This document shows positions 27,161 to 40,000 of a DNA stretch of 64,000 nucleotides, piece after piece. Under the pieces are notes generated by a model that saw only the letters and a program-made list of their open reading frames with translations, searched no databases and was not told where the DNA came from. A program made the position numbers and the translations under genes. This DNA is from Paralvinella palmiformis (taxonomy: Eukaryota > Annelida > Polychaeta > Terebellida > Alvinellidae), in the NCBI GenBank assembly GCA_025642065.1, contig JAODUP010000145.1:157501-221500 (forward strand), written 5' to 3'. How positions within the stretch are numbered: position 1 is the first letter of the stretch; every line of letters begins with the position of its first letter.

Positions 27161-27248
27161 ACACACGGGGATCTGAGGTCACACTCACCGGGATCTGAGA
27201 TCATACACACGGGGATCTGAGGTCATACACACGGGGATCTGAGGTCAT
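27161..27248 (+). repeat. 22-bp tandem repeat, four copies
   Basis: ACACACGGGGATCTGAGGTC plus AT, four near-identical units, directly beyond the 5' end of the SINE at 26,930-27,110. Confidence 0.9.
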
Positions 27249-27972
27249 ACAATTAACATAAGGGCATAACGTACGAATAAAATAAGCAAATTGTGTAGAT
27301 TATGCTATGAAAGTGACATTTTACAGAAACACTTATTTTATTGAAGAAATTATTGGAAGAATTACCTTTCTGCCCTTTATGTAAATAAAACATTTAAATA
27401 TAAATGAATACTGCAGATTTTTTTCGAATAACAGATCTCTCCTGTGTTTCTTTTCTCTTCCCAAACTCTATCCATCCGTTCTGAGAAAGTTAATTTCTAC
27501 TGTTTTAAAAATAAATAATTTCATAACTTCCGGTTAATGCTATATTATTACGGCGATTGTCCTGCAAAGAAATCTAACATTTCAGGGCATTTTTAATGGT
27601 TTGGTGACAAAATTGATTTTATTTATTCCAATTCTTCACAGTGAATTTCATCAACTCTGTTGGCCGATCCTACAGTTTTATCGTATTTCTTTTCTTCTTT
27701 AACGATTAATGACTGTCTGTGGATGTTCAAAATCAGCGGCAAATTTATATTTGTCGTCGTCCTTGAACAGAACCAGAAATGTATGCTAAATATTTCCCGC
27801 CTTTCAGTTGTCGAAAGAATGGCTCTAATTGTCCGCCAATCTTTCTTTGACACTTCATTAACCAACCATTACAGTCCGAAAACGCATTCTGGATCAGAAA
27901 AAAAGGGGATCACACGAAGAAATTTTGTAAAATACTTTCTTTGCTTACTTTTCGGCCTAGAGTCAGGGCCTA

Positions 27973-27974
<2 letters not shown>

Positions 27975-28015
<41 letters not shown>

Positions 28016-29420
28016 TAATTACTATTATTATTAATAATGTGAGATTTTATATAACACCACATTCAACTGTGTTGTTCTAGGTTGATTTGCATCAAAAGTG
28101 AGTAGATTAGATAAAAATGGCTAGATGAACCGTTAAAAAAATACATAGACATTACATAATTTAAAAATATGCAATACTAAACAGATACGTCTTAAGGATA
28201 GATTTAAAGCTATTGATTGAACGACAATGTCTCATTTTGTCTGGGAGTTGATTCCATAATGTAGGTACTGTATACTGGCGACCAAACGTCTTGAGCCTAA
28301 CCCGCGGTGTTGACAATCAGTTTGATCCTGCGTCCCTCAATGTCCTTGTTGGGTGATATATCTGTAGCATGTTGCGGATATACGGCGGTGTCAGTTCATG
28401 CAGGGCTTTATAACTAAGAATGACGACATTAAAACATATCCCATATCTCACTGGAACCCAATGCAGGGCCTTAAGTACAGTGGTGATATATTCATATCGG
28501 CTTATCTTTGACATAAGGCGCGCTTCTGAATTTTGTAACAGTTGAAGCCGTTGGACAGCAGCATCCGGAATTCTGGCCAAGATGGAATTACAATAATTAA
28601 GGCGAACAGTCACAAAGGCAAGCACTAGTCTCTCAGTAGCCTTAGGTGACAAACCATTTTGGACAGTTGGAATGGTCTTCAGCTGGAAATACGAAACTTG
28701 GCACACTCCCTTTATATGAGATGCCATAGTTAGGTGCCGATCCAAAGTCACGCAAAGATTTCTAACTTGTCCAGCGGGTTGATAAGATTCAGCACATACT
28801 GGAATACTAAGAGAAGGCAGATTGACAACATGTGAAGCAAAGACCATCATTTCTGTTTTACTGTCATTCATTTTCAGTATATTTATCAACATCCAAATCT
28901 TGGTGTCATCAATATAGCACTCTAAAGACTTCACAGCTTTACTTATGCTAGACAGGTCCCTGTGGTCGAATGAAATACATAGTTCTGTGCCATCTACGCA
29001 GCTGTGCACGGATACGCCACGATGTTTCACTCAATGGGGGCACATACAAAACAAATACCAGAGGGCCCAAAACCGACCCTTCGGATACGGCGGATTAGAG
29101 TTCTGCTAGTACAAACATTACATCCATAATGGTGACAGTTTATATGCGGCTACGAAGATAAGAGTTCAACAACTGAAGGATCATTCTCTTAATATCCAGT
29201 CTACTGACGAGATGTCCAACCAAAATATCATAACCCACAGTGTCAAATGCAGCATCTAAATCGAGAATCATGAGAATCACACCTCCGTACTATGCTTCAT
29301 ATTGTATGATGACAGTAGATCCCTGCGAACAGTCAACTTAGTTCGCTTACGTAATGGCTGCTTTGTACCAAGTTGTAAGTGGTCTCTCAGTAAACACTTT
29401 GGATGGCACAGGTTCTTCGG
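27975..29420 (-). mobile_element. 5'-truncated LINE (CR1/L2 group), inactive
   Basis: On the minus strand, RT blocks run from about 29,400 (RDLLSSYNMKHSTE) through VILMILDLDAAFDTVGYDIL to a long open frame 29,030-28,317. The catalytic YADD position reads CVDG (CVDGTELCISFDH), so the polymerase is dead. Later blocks are LNYCNSILARIPDAAVQRLQ, ALHWVPVRYGICFNVVILSY and, after a frameshift, RLKTFGRQYTVPTLWNQLPD. It ends in an (ATT)n tail, seen as (TAA)n at 27,975-28,014 on the plus strand. The sequence beyond 29,420 is unclear. Confidence 0.8.
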
Positions 29421-30229
29421 TTTTCGGCGAGTTTTTATCACCATCAGGCAAGCTTCATACAAACCGAGACTCGTCGTTCGCCTTCTGCCAGTCGCAAAAC
29501 TTTGGAATGGAACACCACTTCCGGTATCATCCATGATTTGAAGGCTTTCGCTCAAAAAATGTGGAATGCAAAACTTTGGAATATCAGCGCAAAAAGAGAA
29601 AATCATTATTCGTTTCGGTTTGGGTGATAATAGTTTACTTCTCGAATAATCAGTTGTTTCTGCCGACTTTCTAGGCACATAACGAACTTTGTCAGCTTAG
29701 AATTAAAGAGCTTTGCTACTTTACATTTCCCATTTCAGTCGCGTGTCATCGAGAAGTTCTACAGAAACACCCGTCACCGTGGTAGTTTAATAGATACCTT
29801 CGTTTATTGGATGAGGCAAAGATAAAAAGCTTGCAGCCGATGTAGAATTTAAAAGAAGAGGATGTTCGCTTCTAGGCCTATTTTAGCTACATCTCCGAAA
29901 CGTCTATTGTTGCTGTGACATGGGGGGCGTGTTGTGCTGAGGGAGTTGTGCCAGTCTTCTCTAGAAACCGAGCCTGTTCATCGTAAAGTAACGGTTATTT
30001 TTAGAACCCAATCTCAAAATATGTCAACACCACGAAGAACTACACTGATTTCTATTAGTCAATATTTAGTTGCACATCATCAGTAATATACAATGTTTGT
30101 TCTTGATGGTTGGTTACCAGTAAGAGTACTGGCAATTCCTGACTTACTTCCCTAATTCGTGATTATAAAACGTTAATAGCGTAAACTTTTTTTGTAAATA
30201 TATGTCATATTTCTCGTGTTTCATTCTGG

Positions 30230-30421
30230 GATACCTCCGTGGTCTAGTGGTAGCGTGTTCGACCACGGGTCACTACCACCCGTGTTCGAATCTCGGCGTT
30301 GGCATATCTGAAGGTTGTTTCATCTTTGAATTCGCTTCATTACCTTTGGAAGTCGCTGGGCCCATTTAGCCTATCATATGCACAAAGGTGGCCGTAAAAC
30401 ATCAATCATCATCATCATCAT
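30230..30421 (+). mobile_element. tRNA-derived SINE, family 1, well preserved
   Basis: CCTCCGTGGTCTAGTGGTAG (A box), GTGTTCGAATCTCGGCG (B box), the shared body GTTTCATCTTTGAATTCGC and CCCATTTAGCCTATCATATG, and an (ATC)n tail. Confidence 0.85.
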
Positions 30422-30609
30422 AGTGTTTCATACTTCTATTATCCGTACACGCAAACAGTAATTTATTTCGCGGATTATGAGTTATTCTAGGTTCTCATCA
30501 ATGACGTATTTTTCGCGAGTGAGTGAGTGAGTGAGTGAGTAAGTGAAATTTTAATGACACATCGACACAAAAAGGTCAATATGATTTCTACTCCTTTTAG
30601 TTGCCTATG

Positions 30610-30644
<35 letters not shown>

Positions 30645-31848
30645 CAGGCGACCGCTTCATGCTAATTTGGAACTGTTAATCCCGTGGGCTAGTAATGTTA
30701 GTAGTAGTGGTGGTAGTAGTGATAGTGGAGGTGGTAGTGTTGGTGTAGTAGTCATGGTAGTGGTAATGATGGTGATGCTGGTGGTGGTGATAATTAAAGT
30801 TAGCAATTAGCCGGCTTTTGCTGGCTTTTACCAACTAGAAGAAATATTGAAATGGCTATCACGTGTCCACGCTACGTGCCCCTCTACAGTGGTGTTTAAA
30901 TTATTGTATGTATGAGGTAGGACTAGTTATGTTGTCATTCGCTTGGTGGTGTTTTATTTTTTTGAATGAGCAGTTTCACATTACAAGTCATTAAACCGGG
31001 GAAAAATGGTTACATCCCATGACAAAGCAGACGCGACAAACTAACTTACGAGATTATTCTGCCTTATAAACACCATCTAGGTGTTAAATCAGCATGACTT
31101 CCACAGGCATAATATCGTTATGTAAACATTATACACAGGTGTCATATTACGCTCATTAAACCAATGTGACTTGGGGGGTGGGTTTTTTTTCGGTATTAAG
31201 ACATATGGCGCTAGCCACATGTCCCATTGTTAGAAGGAACAGTACTGGTATCATATACCCAAAGGACCTAGTGGGCAGCTAGTAATTAAAATATCACCTC
31301 TTCGTAAATCAGTAATATTTAAAGTTACCCCTTGATTATTTAGAATTCCCACTCAACCAGTAAATGTATTTAGCTTGTGTGTTTTGTAGCTTATATACAG
31401 GCATTATTATTGAGGTACTTAATAATAACTGTTGCCTCCTGTATCAGGTCTGGATGATCTCTGTCATCGTGCCAATTTTCTTCTGTTTAGTTTAGATACA
31501 AGTTTTTGTGATGCAGTTATTTCCTTTCTCCTACAACGCTCCATTTCCTAGAACATCGCATCATAGTACCAGATATGTGTACGTCTGAACACGCCTATAT
31601 CCTCTAATCACCTTGCAGTACAAGCTACGCTGTATGCATGCACTTGTCGGTGTGTATGTATGTTCTAATGAGACAATAGTTCCAGTTGAGTATATGCGTG
31701 TACTTGTCTGTGTGTATCTTCTAATGAAACAGTAGTACCACCCAGCTATATGCGTTTACCAGCTAAGTGTCTTTCTGTAGCTGTCTCCGACAGTTATAGA
31801 TACCTTGTTACCAGCTAGATCTGTGTCAATGTGTACCAGTCCCGACAG

Positions 31849-32030
31849 GCGCCTCCGTGGTCTAGTCGGTAGCGCGTTGGACCACAGATCACTACCAACT
31901 GAGTTCAAATCTCGGGTTGGGCATACCAGATGGGTGTTTCATCTTTGACTTCGCTTCATTACCTTTAATTCGCTTCATTACCATATAGCCTACCATGTGC
32001 ACAAACGTGGCCGTAAAATATCAATCATCA
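31849..32030 (+). mobile_element. tRNA-derived SINE, family 1, with small internal duplication
   Basis: GGCGCCTCCGTGGTCTAGTC and GGTAGCGCGTTGGACCAC, B box GAGTTCAAATCTCGGG, then a duplicated TTCGCTTCATTACC in the body and GTGGCCGTAAAATATCAATC at the end. Confidence 0.85.
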
Positions 32031-33439
32031 CCTGCCGTGGTCCTCCGATAACGCTGCTGTACCAGTCGGGTGTATTGGTACCTGTCTAAACTCAAATTAA
32101 CAACAAACAACACATCGTTGAAAATTGTCACGAGTTTGTGGAGTTCGATATCACTCGGGGTTCTTAGTTTCTTCGTTTCCGTGGATTGTGATATCAGAGG
32201 GATTAGAAAATGGCTAATTATATCATTTCGTGGCGTATCGGATTTAAACAAGCGCCGTAAGACGACAATCTGGAACCATTAGGTGTCAGGAATTTGTTGG
32301 AAATAAGCCGAAAACGGACACCACAAGGAGGCTCAAAGTAAACCGAACCAATCTATTCACCGAGTTCTTCATACGGGTCCCCGCCTTCGGGCAATGATTC
32401 AGTTCTGCAAACAACAGGCCATGAAAACATCCGGCCCCCTAATGGCAGGGCGACATCTAGTGGCGGAAAACATCGATTATGTCACGTGAGCATCGGAGTT
32501 AGGAGCATCGGTTACTGAGAGACTAATCAGGAATAATAAATCCCGATAACGCGCAGCATCCGTGAATGGGATAAAATGAATGGTCGGTGGTCAGGCGAGG
32601 ATATCCTGACAAAAAGAATCATTTACAAGAGGCGCCGCAGACGGGAAGAGGGGCGGGGAGGGGGGGGCGGATGAGGGACGTCACGATGAAAACGTCTCCG
32701 ACAAGACTTCCCATAGTTGACTCGGAAAAACAGGCGGCGGACAGTCGTGAATAATGTAAGGCGGGCCCTTCTGTGGGCTTTATGATGGACGAATAAAGCC
32801 GAAGTCCAACATCGAGACAAAAGCTCTCTATCTCTCCAGCCCGTCTACCGTCGACTCGTACAACACACGGGACGATATTACACGACCACCAACACACGCC
32901 TACTGAACTGATAACCGCCACGATCATTAAATCTGTTAGGGTTTTAGGGGGATGGGCTGCGGTGGTTCGGATGTTATTTGTTGACTAGTTTAATCGGATC
33001 GAACTTCAATGTCGCATTGAAGTCGCCTAAATTATTATAATCACAGAGGTGATTCGTTGGCCTATATTTAGCCTGTTTCCAGTCTTTTCTTCTTTTTTGC
33101 TGGACATATTATAAATGCTTTTTAAGACAGTAATGATAACTATTATCGTCACAATCCTCATCGTCATCATCATAAACAGCATCACTAGAATCATTATAAT
33201 CATCATCATCATCATCCCCATCACCACTGGTATCCTGTTATGGCTAGAATAAAATGCATTTATATCTCAGAATTATTAGAAAGGAACTTGTTTTGTTAAG
33301 TTTCCATCATAAAACAAACCACGACGCTGATAATTAAAATATTAAAATACTCGTAGTATGTAGAACGTCAGTATCAACTGTTAATTGAGTGGCTCGTAAT
33401 AATTGAATGAAAGAGATTCCTAGTCACATTTTATGGCAT

Positions 33440-33519
33440 TCTCTCTCTCTCTCTCTATGTGTGTGTGTGTGTGTATGTATACGTGTGTGTGTGTCTGTGT
33501 GTCTGTCTGTCTGTCTGTC

Positions 33520-33610
<91 letters not shown>
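33440..33610. repeat. Compound (CT)n(GT)n(CTGT)n microsatellite
   Basis: CT, GT, CTGT and a long GT tract (33,523-33,610). Confidence 0.95.
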
Positions 33611-33613
<3 letters not shown>

Positions 33614-33894
33614 ATAAAGATATTTAAGGCGCTGGCACAGGTGTTATACTTTCATTCAAGCAACAATTATAACTCCAAACTGATTTTTTTTAATTGCAAG
33701 TATAATTAATTACCGTTAAAATTAGAGAAAAATGAAAGAAAAACAAATTTCTAAAATAATCCAGAAGAGGATTTTAAATAGAAATACTGTGATCAGCTAC
33801 CGGCACACCGTCCGAGTTTGTAACGGATGGCTTACCACCGAAATGGGATACCTATATCACAGAATGGGATATTATGTGAAGCTGGCAACACCTG

Positions 33895-33897
<3 letters not shown>

Positions 33898-33934
<37 letters not shown>
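33898..33934. repeat. (TA)n microsatellite
   Basis: About 18 TA units. Confidence 0.95.
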
Positions 33935-33937
<3 letters not shown>

Positions 33938-35414
33938 CTGCAGATTATACATATAAGTAATAATTTATACTATGTTATAAGCGTCACGAATTTTCGGATC
34001 TAGAAGGAATGTCACGCGTAAGGTCAAATAATGTAAATCCGCCATTTCATTTGTTGAAATTGTTGTAGGATTTAGAAGGACATCCAGAAAGCGGATCTCC
34101 CCACACAAAACAAATTATCATAACGTAACGTAATTAAATCTGAATCATAATGCCTTGAGTCGTTGACCAAAACCGACCGAGAGAAGCTGAAAATCATCCA
34201 CTAGTCTGTGATTGTGATATTAGTGCTTCCGGAAGACGGTAGGCGACTGAACCGAGATCCAGACGGGATACACGTAAAACAGTCGCATTGGCTGTAGACT
34301 GACCCAATGCCCTACATTAATGAAGGTCATTAGCGGGAAGATCACCGAAAGGTCAATATCCGGCGACGCTTTGATCCGGAACGACGCTAATAAACAACGA
34401 AATGAATTGGCTTCCGCCTAGGAGCGATAAGCGAGCAAAGTGTCCGAACTTCCGGTTCGGCGTCTCGAGGTTCGAAGGTGACGCAGACTCTGATCAGATG
34501 ACGAGATAACCACGCGATGGCGACGCCCCTAACCAGCCTCCGCAATACCTGGATCGCTATCCGGTCCTGGGTGGAGGCTAATCACATAAACAACCTGCTA
34601 TCAGGATTGTCGTAGTACTGATCCAGGAAGCCATCAAATCTAGCCGTTTACGACCACCAGTCAATGACGAACACATGAGGGACAATCACTGGCCGGGCGA
34701 AATGTCCCATTCGGGATCAATAAACAAACGATTGGATCAAAAGGGCGGTCGTCATAGTAACAGCCAGCAAGCGGCATGAATCCCCAAATATCGCTCATCG
34801 ATAACGTTCTTATACTTCGTACTTAATAGCTAACCGACTAGTTGACTGAGTAATGGATTACGGTCGGAATCTCTGACACTGCTAATGATTCTTATGTTTA
34901 TGGTACACCGTATCTCGGCCAATACGTCGTCCTGTAGGATCCAGTCTGATTCGGAAACTAGTTAGTGTGTACAGCGAGTCAGTCGGCGAATGAATGCGCT
35001 GTTTAATCTCCGCGCCGGTCTCAAACATAGCCAAAGGAATACTCGCCAGAGAAACGAGACGTCGGTGAGGCCTTTTCTTTTGAAGAATGAAGCATCCGAC
35101 AAATAAATGCAAAACCGAGACTGGGTCCCAGAATTAGAGTGAGTATCTAGTGAATGAGAGAATCAGTAAATGGCATTCATGGACACGGTGGCACAGAATG
35201 GTAACCTATAATCTAGGTACTCATTCGGAACTCTCAATATTTAATTTGTCTGTTGTTGATCCAGTATAAGACGTCAACAGCACGATTTACTGCTGCTGCT
35301 GTTTAGATAACTGATCCATGGATCGGTATCTTCCAGATCCTTACCTTTCTCGACCATCTTCTCTATGGAGCTTTCTGATTGTTCGTTTGAAAAATCCATT
35401 GATAGAGTTGGTGC

Positions 35415-35910
35415 GATTATAAAATTATAAAACCTCTATTGCGTCAATAAATGATCAGATGGAGTGGTAACTTAGGAAAGGTAAGCAAGTCTGAAACGGT
35501 GAGCTTTCAAATGGTGACGGGAAGAAACTATGTTATTAGATTACTTAACATGTTCATGGAATGAATTCCAAATAGTAGGGACAGCAACTGAAAAAGAACG
35601 AGTCCCAACATGAGTTTTAACACTGGGAACAGACAACAAGTGAAAATCAGATGAACAGCGTTCTCTGGGCTTGGGTACTAGAGAAAGCATGGAAAATAGA
35701 TACGACGGTTCTCCAAAAGAAAGAGTTTGTCAGGCAATGGCACACAGTTTGAATAGGAAGTATAGCACACCACTAAGTTCTCTTATTCAGATGACAAATA
35801 AATTAAACCATCATTTGTATGCAGATGACACCCAAGTATGCACATCTTTATCTACAACAGACACCGATCTTTCCCTTAAACAGCCAGTTGACTGTCTCAG
35901 TGATACGGAG
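35415..35910. mobile_element. LINE copy with 5' inversion (twin-priming-like)
   Basis: The left part (about 35,415-35,690) is the LINE 3' end on the minus strand: SSDFHLLSVPSVKTHVGTRS, then SVAVPTIWNS and a 3' UTR matching the element at 53.4-54.5 kb. The right part (about 35,750-35,910) is an upstream RT segment on the plus strand: STPLSSLIQM, then NHHLYADDTQVCTSLST. It aligns with 53,480-53,630 of the same element. The opposite orientation of 5' and 3' parts, with the intervening piece missing, is the signature of a 5' inversion. Confidence 0.7.
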
Positions 35911-36384
35911 AATCCTATTTATACAGTTCCAGAGTTGACGAGGATTGCCAGTGTTGTTGGAGATCATGTTCCTATAACAGTCAGATTTAGCTTTATTCAT
36001 GAGTCTGTTGCTGAAATGGCACTATGTAGTATATCTGGACCTCTTAAGTTGTCTGCCTGATTTCCTCCATATGCATTCTAAATATTGGCGACGAACACTG
36101 GCATTAATACTATCAGGGGGGCATACAAGTTTACCGATTTCGATCTGACAGGTGCGTGAACGTTATGCCGAATAATCAACAATTATCTTCTTTAATAATA
36201 ATGATTGGTTTTGAACTCTCGCTGATGTCTCATACAATAGGAAGACGTTTATATCCTACTTTTGATTACGTAACTGACTACCTTAAGATATACCTTAAAC
36301 GTATCATGTTGATTGTTAATTTATGTTATAAATCAGTAATGGTCAGCGTGCCAGCGAGCGAGCAAGCATGCGTGCGTGTGTTCA

Positions 36385-36385
<1 letters not shown>

Positions 36386-36427
<42 letters not shown>

Positions 36428-36446
36428 GTGTGTGTGTGTGCGTGTG
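36386..36446. repeat. (GT)n microsatellite
   Basis: About 30 GT units with GC interruptions. Confidence 0.9.
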
Positions 36447-36922
36447 CATAATATTTGGACAAAGACATATAACTAATTCCTGGATATATATCCGTCGTAC
36501 GATCTTCATACTTCCACCAATCACTGGTTTATTCATTTCTATCTCCACGTTATCAGCTTCTTTCTCTTGCACGTTTTCTACTCTAACATAAGAACACAAT
36601 ACTAACACTAGTCGACCAAGTCTTGAAATAAAGTTCTGTCGACTCAGTGAACGACCAAGTTTGTTATATCAAATAATTTTTGTTTATACCCCCACGATGT
36701 GTCTCTGAACAGTGTTATACTATAACAAAAGGTCAGCTATGTTAGCAAGACGAATGGATCCCACACCGCACCACTTCCTTCACCCAATCGCTGCCCCCAT
36801 CTTTGGGAGTTATCCGTTCAATTATTTGAATGAAGGTCAAAACACTGAGCAGCCGCAGCATCAGGCTGGTGAGGGAGGTTGTCGGTGTGAGACTTGGAGC
36901 TGTGATCCAGGTGTCTGGATTC

Positions 36923-37180
36923 GGTATACGGATAAAAGCCCCTCAGGATAAAATCCCCTTGCCTTATGGAGAAATGGACAAAAGCCCCCACCTCTATGTC
37001 ATAGCCTGAAAAGGTTGAACTTTTTAAAGTTTCAGATAAAAAGTGACATTAATATAAAATTGAATTTTGGAAATTAGATAATCTATTATTAAGTTATATT
37101 AATTAAGATTATTTGATGATCCCTTTAATCCTCATAACTGCAATTAGTATCTTGACAGGCATGGTTCATTGAATTTGTTT
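36923..37180. mobile_element. Foldback element, one arm and centre
   Basis: It carries GGATAAAAGCCCCTCAGGAT, TGGACAAAAGCCCCCACC and TATGTCATAGCCTGAAAAGG, then a centre that is the reverse complement of the 43.8-kb copy (CTGCAATTAGTATCTTGACA). The second arm is missing. Confidence 0.65.
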
Positions 37181-37428
37181 CTATTAAACTATAGTGCAAT
37201 TGCAATTTAAAGAGACGCCAAGGAGGAATTGATAACAGAAGCCTCTCTGAAGCCAAATTATATTTTGCAATTAAGTTATGAAAACTTTGAATTAAGAGCA
37301 GTTCAGAATTATCTTGTACTGATCAAAAAAGCATGTAATTGGTATAAATAAGACAACAAATCAAGCCAACATCAGTATTCTCTCAGTATTATAATAGTCA
37401 TTTATCAGTTCTACCAATACACAACACG

Positions 37429-37970
37429 GAGGTCATCCAGAACCTGAAAGGAGGGACAAAACTCCTACACGAAGGCTACATGTATACGAAGAAGACAGTG
37501 AACAAGATCACTATCAGGTGGGAGTGTTCTCCGAAACGTGCCAAGACACGTATGGGTGACATCACTACTGACTCTCAGATCCAGAGGGTGGTCCGTAGAA
37601 CATGCAAAAAATATCACTGTATCAGCCACCAAAGCTTGTATTAAACTCAAGGCTGCTGCACGTACTCCTCGATCTACTCCAGAGTAGCTTCTAGCTGACC
37701 AAGTTCCAGATCTCTCAACGGAAGTTCGTGCTGCTATGTGCACCACTGATAGTGTCAATCCGCGAGAAAACCCAACTTCACTCCAGCGTCTGGTTGTTCC
37801 TGATAAGTGAAAAACAACTGGTGGCACTGATCCAGGGCGATTCCTGATTTCAAGACAGTAAGACAGATGCTTTTATTTGCTTCCAAGTCTGGCCTTCGAC
37901 ACCTGGCTCGTGTACAGACTTGGTATATGGATTGGACTGTTGACTGTGTACCTCTGTTGTGTACCTCTGT
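37429..37970 (+). pseudogene. FLYWCH zinc finger / Mutator-like transposase remnant
   Basis: The frame from 37,429 reads EVIQNLKGGTKLLHEGYMYT, then KKTVNKITIRWECSPKRAKT, matching the FLYWCH pattern (hydrophobic strand, GY.Y, W.C). After a frameshift come ITVSATKACIKLKAAARTPR and, past a stop, LLADQVPDLSTEVRAAMCTT. Further on, KTVRQMLLFASKSGLRHLAR and VQTWYMDWTVDCVP resemble the start of a MULE transposase catalytic domain (W.[VM]DGTF). FLYWCH plus MULE is a common animal transposon architecture. Overlapping minus-strand frames are shadows. Confidence 0.6.
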
Positions 37971-39363
37971 TGTGTACCTCTGTGTACCGTAGCTCACCTC
38001 GTCGATTACTTCGACTCCACACAAAGTGAGTGGTTCCTTCCGTCGGACCCAAAGACCAGCAAGACCTGATGGTGTTGTTCCACATCTTACTTTGCGCCGA
38101 ACTCCGCTTGTTGAACTTGTTATCTTATCATACATTAACTTGAGAACAGACAATCTGCAAGTTGAGATATCTATCTTACTGGATGCTGAACTCCGAAGGA
38201 CAGTATGGGAATGAGCGTGCACAAGCCTCAACTAGAACGCCTCAACTGACACTCAACACACTCTTTATTGAGGTCAGAGATGGAAAGAAAGATATTGCCA
38301 CTGCATCAGGTGGCAGTAGCGACAATGAACATTTATGATGTGTGTGCTTTATACCTTTTAATGAATAAATTTGTATGAACGCTTACATGAACGTATGACG
38401 CTTACACTTTGTCATTTATTGACTTAGATGAGTGACAGAAAGTTATCTTCACCGAAACAATTTCTATACAACAACAAAAAAGATCCTATAATTGAATATG
38501 CACGAATAGCCACCGTTTATGGTATATACAGATTAAGTAACTAGTAATACCTGCCACGATGTCTCACCGAAATTCAGGATAGCAAGCCGTATACCCCCAT
38601 CTGCCCTTCCTATCCAGAAATTTGGCTGAAGTACCGTCACTGATTAGGATTTCGCAGCGGGGTGACTGAGGTCAAATAAAGAATAGTGGTTTCAAGGGAT
38701 ATAAGCAAGGTTTATACATTTCGTTGTTCAATTAATACAATGATCAGTTGATACAAGTATTCGTTCACCTGATTTTCGTAAAGCAATCATTACTAGCCAT
38801 ATAATATATATTTTACCCTTAAAGATACACGTGAACTATAATAGATTATTGCACACCTTATGAAACACAATCCTTTGATGTTAGGTTCTTCATGCCAAGA
38901 GACAAAGAATCTACACTCATTTACCTGTAGTTTAAATGCAGTTTATACACAGGAAACAAACTTCCGTTATCTTATTGCATCAGTAGCCGTGTCATATATA
39001 TATATATATATATATAACATGAGCATACACAAGATAACATATATCGGTATCGAACTAATGACAGGTACTAACTGATCAAATATTCATCACAGATACCGTG
39101 GAACCTATTGAGATTTTTTTCTTCATTATATAAATGTTTCTGCTACTCCTTACTCACATATTGTCATTCAAATATGTATTAACTGTGTTCAGAAGATGAT
39201 AGTCTGATTAAAAATATTATTAATGGCTTATAATGGTTTTACTAATGTTAAGCTAATGACCTCACTTAATCACTCTTCACTCTGTGCGTGCGTGCGTGAC
39301 CAACGATCTTCTTTCATTGTATGTGTTAAACATTTTAAAAGCTAAACTTCAAGATGTTAATAA
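37971..39363. other. No clear gene
   Basis: The first 300 bases may continue the Mutator-like remnant (a 15-base GTGTACCTCTGTTGT tandem at about 37,940-37,985, then LVDYFDSTQSEWFLP-like sequence). The rest is AT-rich unique DNA. Confidence 0.4.
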
Positions 39364-39527
39364 GGCGCCTCGATAACCTAACTAATAGCACGATTGGCCA
39401 CAGATCTATAGTACCTAGGTTCAAATCCCTGCCAGACTGGTGTTCCATCATTCACTTCCATCATTACCTTTGAAGCTTGATTGGCCCTTTATGACTGACT
39501 ACCATATACACAAAAGTAACCTTAAAT
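39364..39527 (+). mobile_element. tRNA-derived SINE, family 1, old copy
   Basis: GGCGCCTCGATAACCTAAC, B box GGTTCAAATCCCTGCC, and the body CATTACCTTTGAAGCTTGAT, GGCCCTTTATGACTGAC, ATACACAAAAGTAACC. Diverged but co-linear with the other copies. Confidence 0.65.
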
Positions 39528-39811
39528 AAACATATATATATATATAATTGAAAACAATCACGACTTCTATTGGTAAAAGTTTTTATTACTCTTGATTTCA
39601 CTGCCTGTTATACCTCACCGCTGGCTTAACCATCAGTTACTGACCGTGTGTGTGTGGGGGGGGGGGTTTGCTTTTGACTATCTGACACTAACGTTCCTGT
39701 GGTGCTACCGCTCCCCGCAATATCACGTTCGTGGGCCAGATACAAATTTACGCACACACGGTGCAGACAAGAATAGTGCATTCCAATTACAACTTGCACA
39801 CAAAAATTAGT

Positions 39812-40000
39812 ATCGGTCAAATATCAATGTATTTTTAAATGATGCGTGTCCAAATTATCCTTGAACTAAGGACTCTGTTATGGTCTAAGTTATGCTTGAG
39901 TATTGTAAGGAAAATGAGACTTTACACCAACTTTATATTGATGCATTAAAAGATAAATTAGGGTCACTGAAGTGGAATATTGAGGCCGAACATTAAAACT
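39812..40000 (+). repeat. Dispersed repeat, copy 1
   Basis: GTCAAATATCAATG, ATGGTCTAAGTTATGCTTGA and CCAACTTTATATTGATGCAT match copy 2 at 41,845-42,035 at roughly 80% by eye. Not coding, family unknown. Confidence 0.65.

Larger units (their letters stand above)
32031..35414. other. No gene seen
   Basis: Includes GC-rich unique blocks (32,360-32,900 and 34,200-35,100) without recognisable exons, ATC-type repeats near 33,180-33,220, and the compound microsatellite. Confidence 0.5.

Noticed and set aside
27623..27977. Open frames on both strands near 27.7 kb
   Set aside because: Neither translation shows a domain, and there are no convincing splice borders; left unannotated.
37465..38231. Minus-strand frames of 120 and 158 codons
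   Set aside because: Antisense to the FLYWCH/Mutator remnant, which is recognisable on the plus strand.
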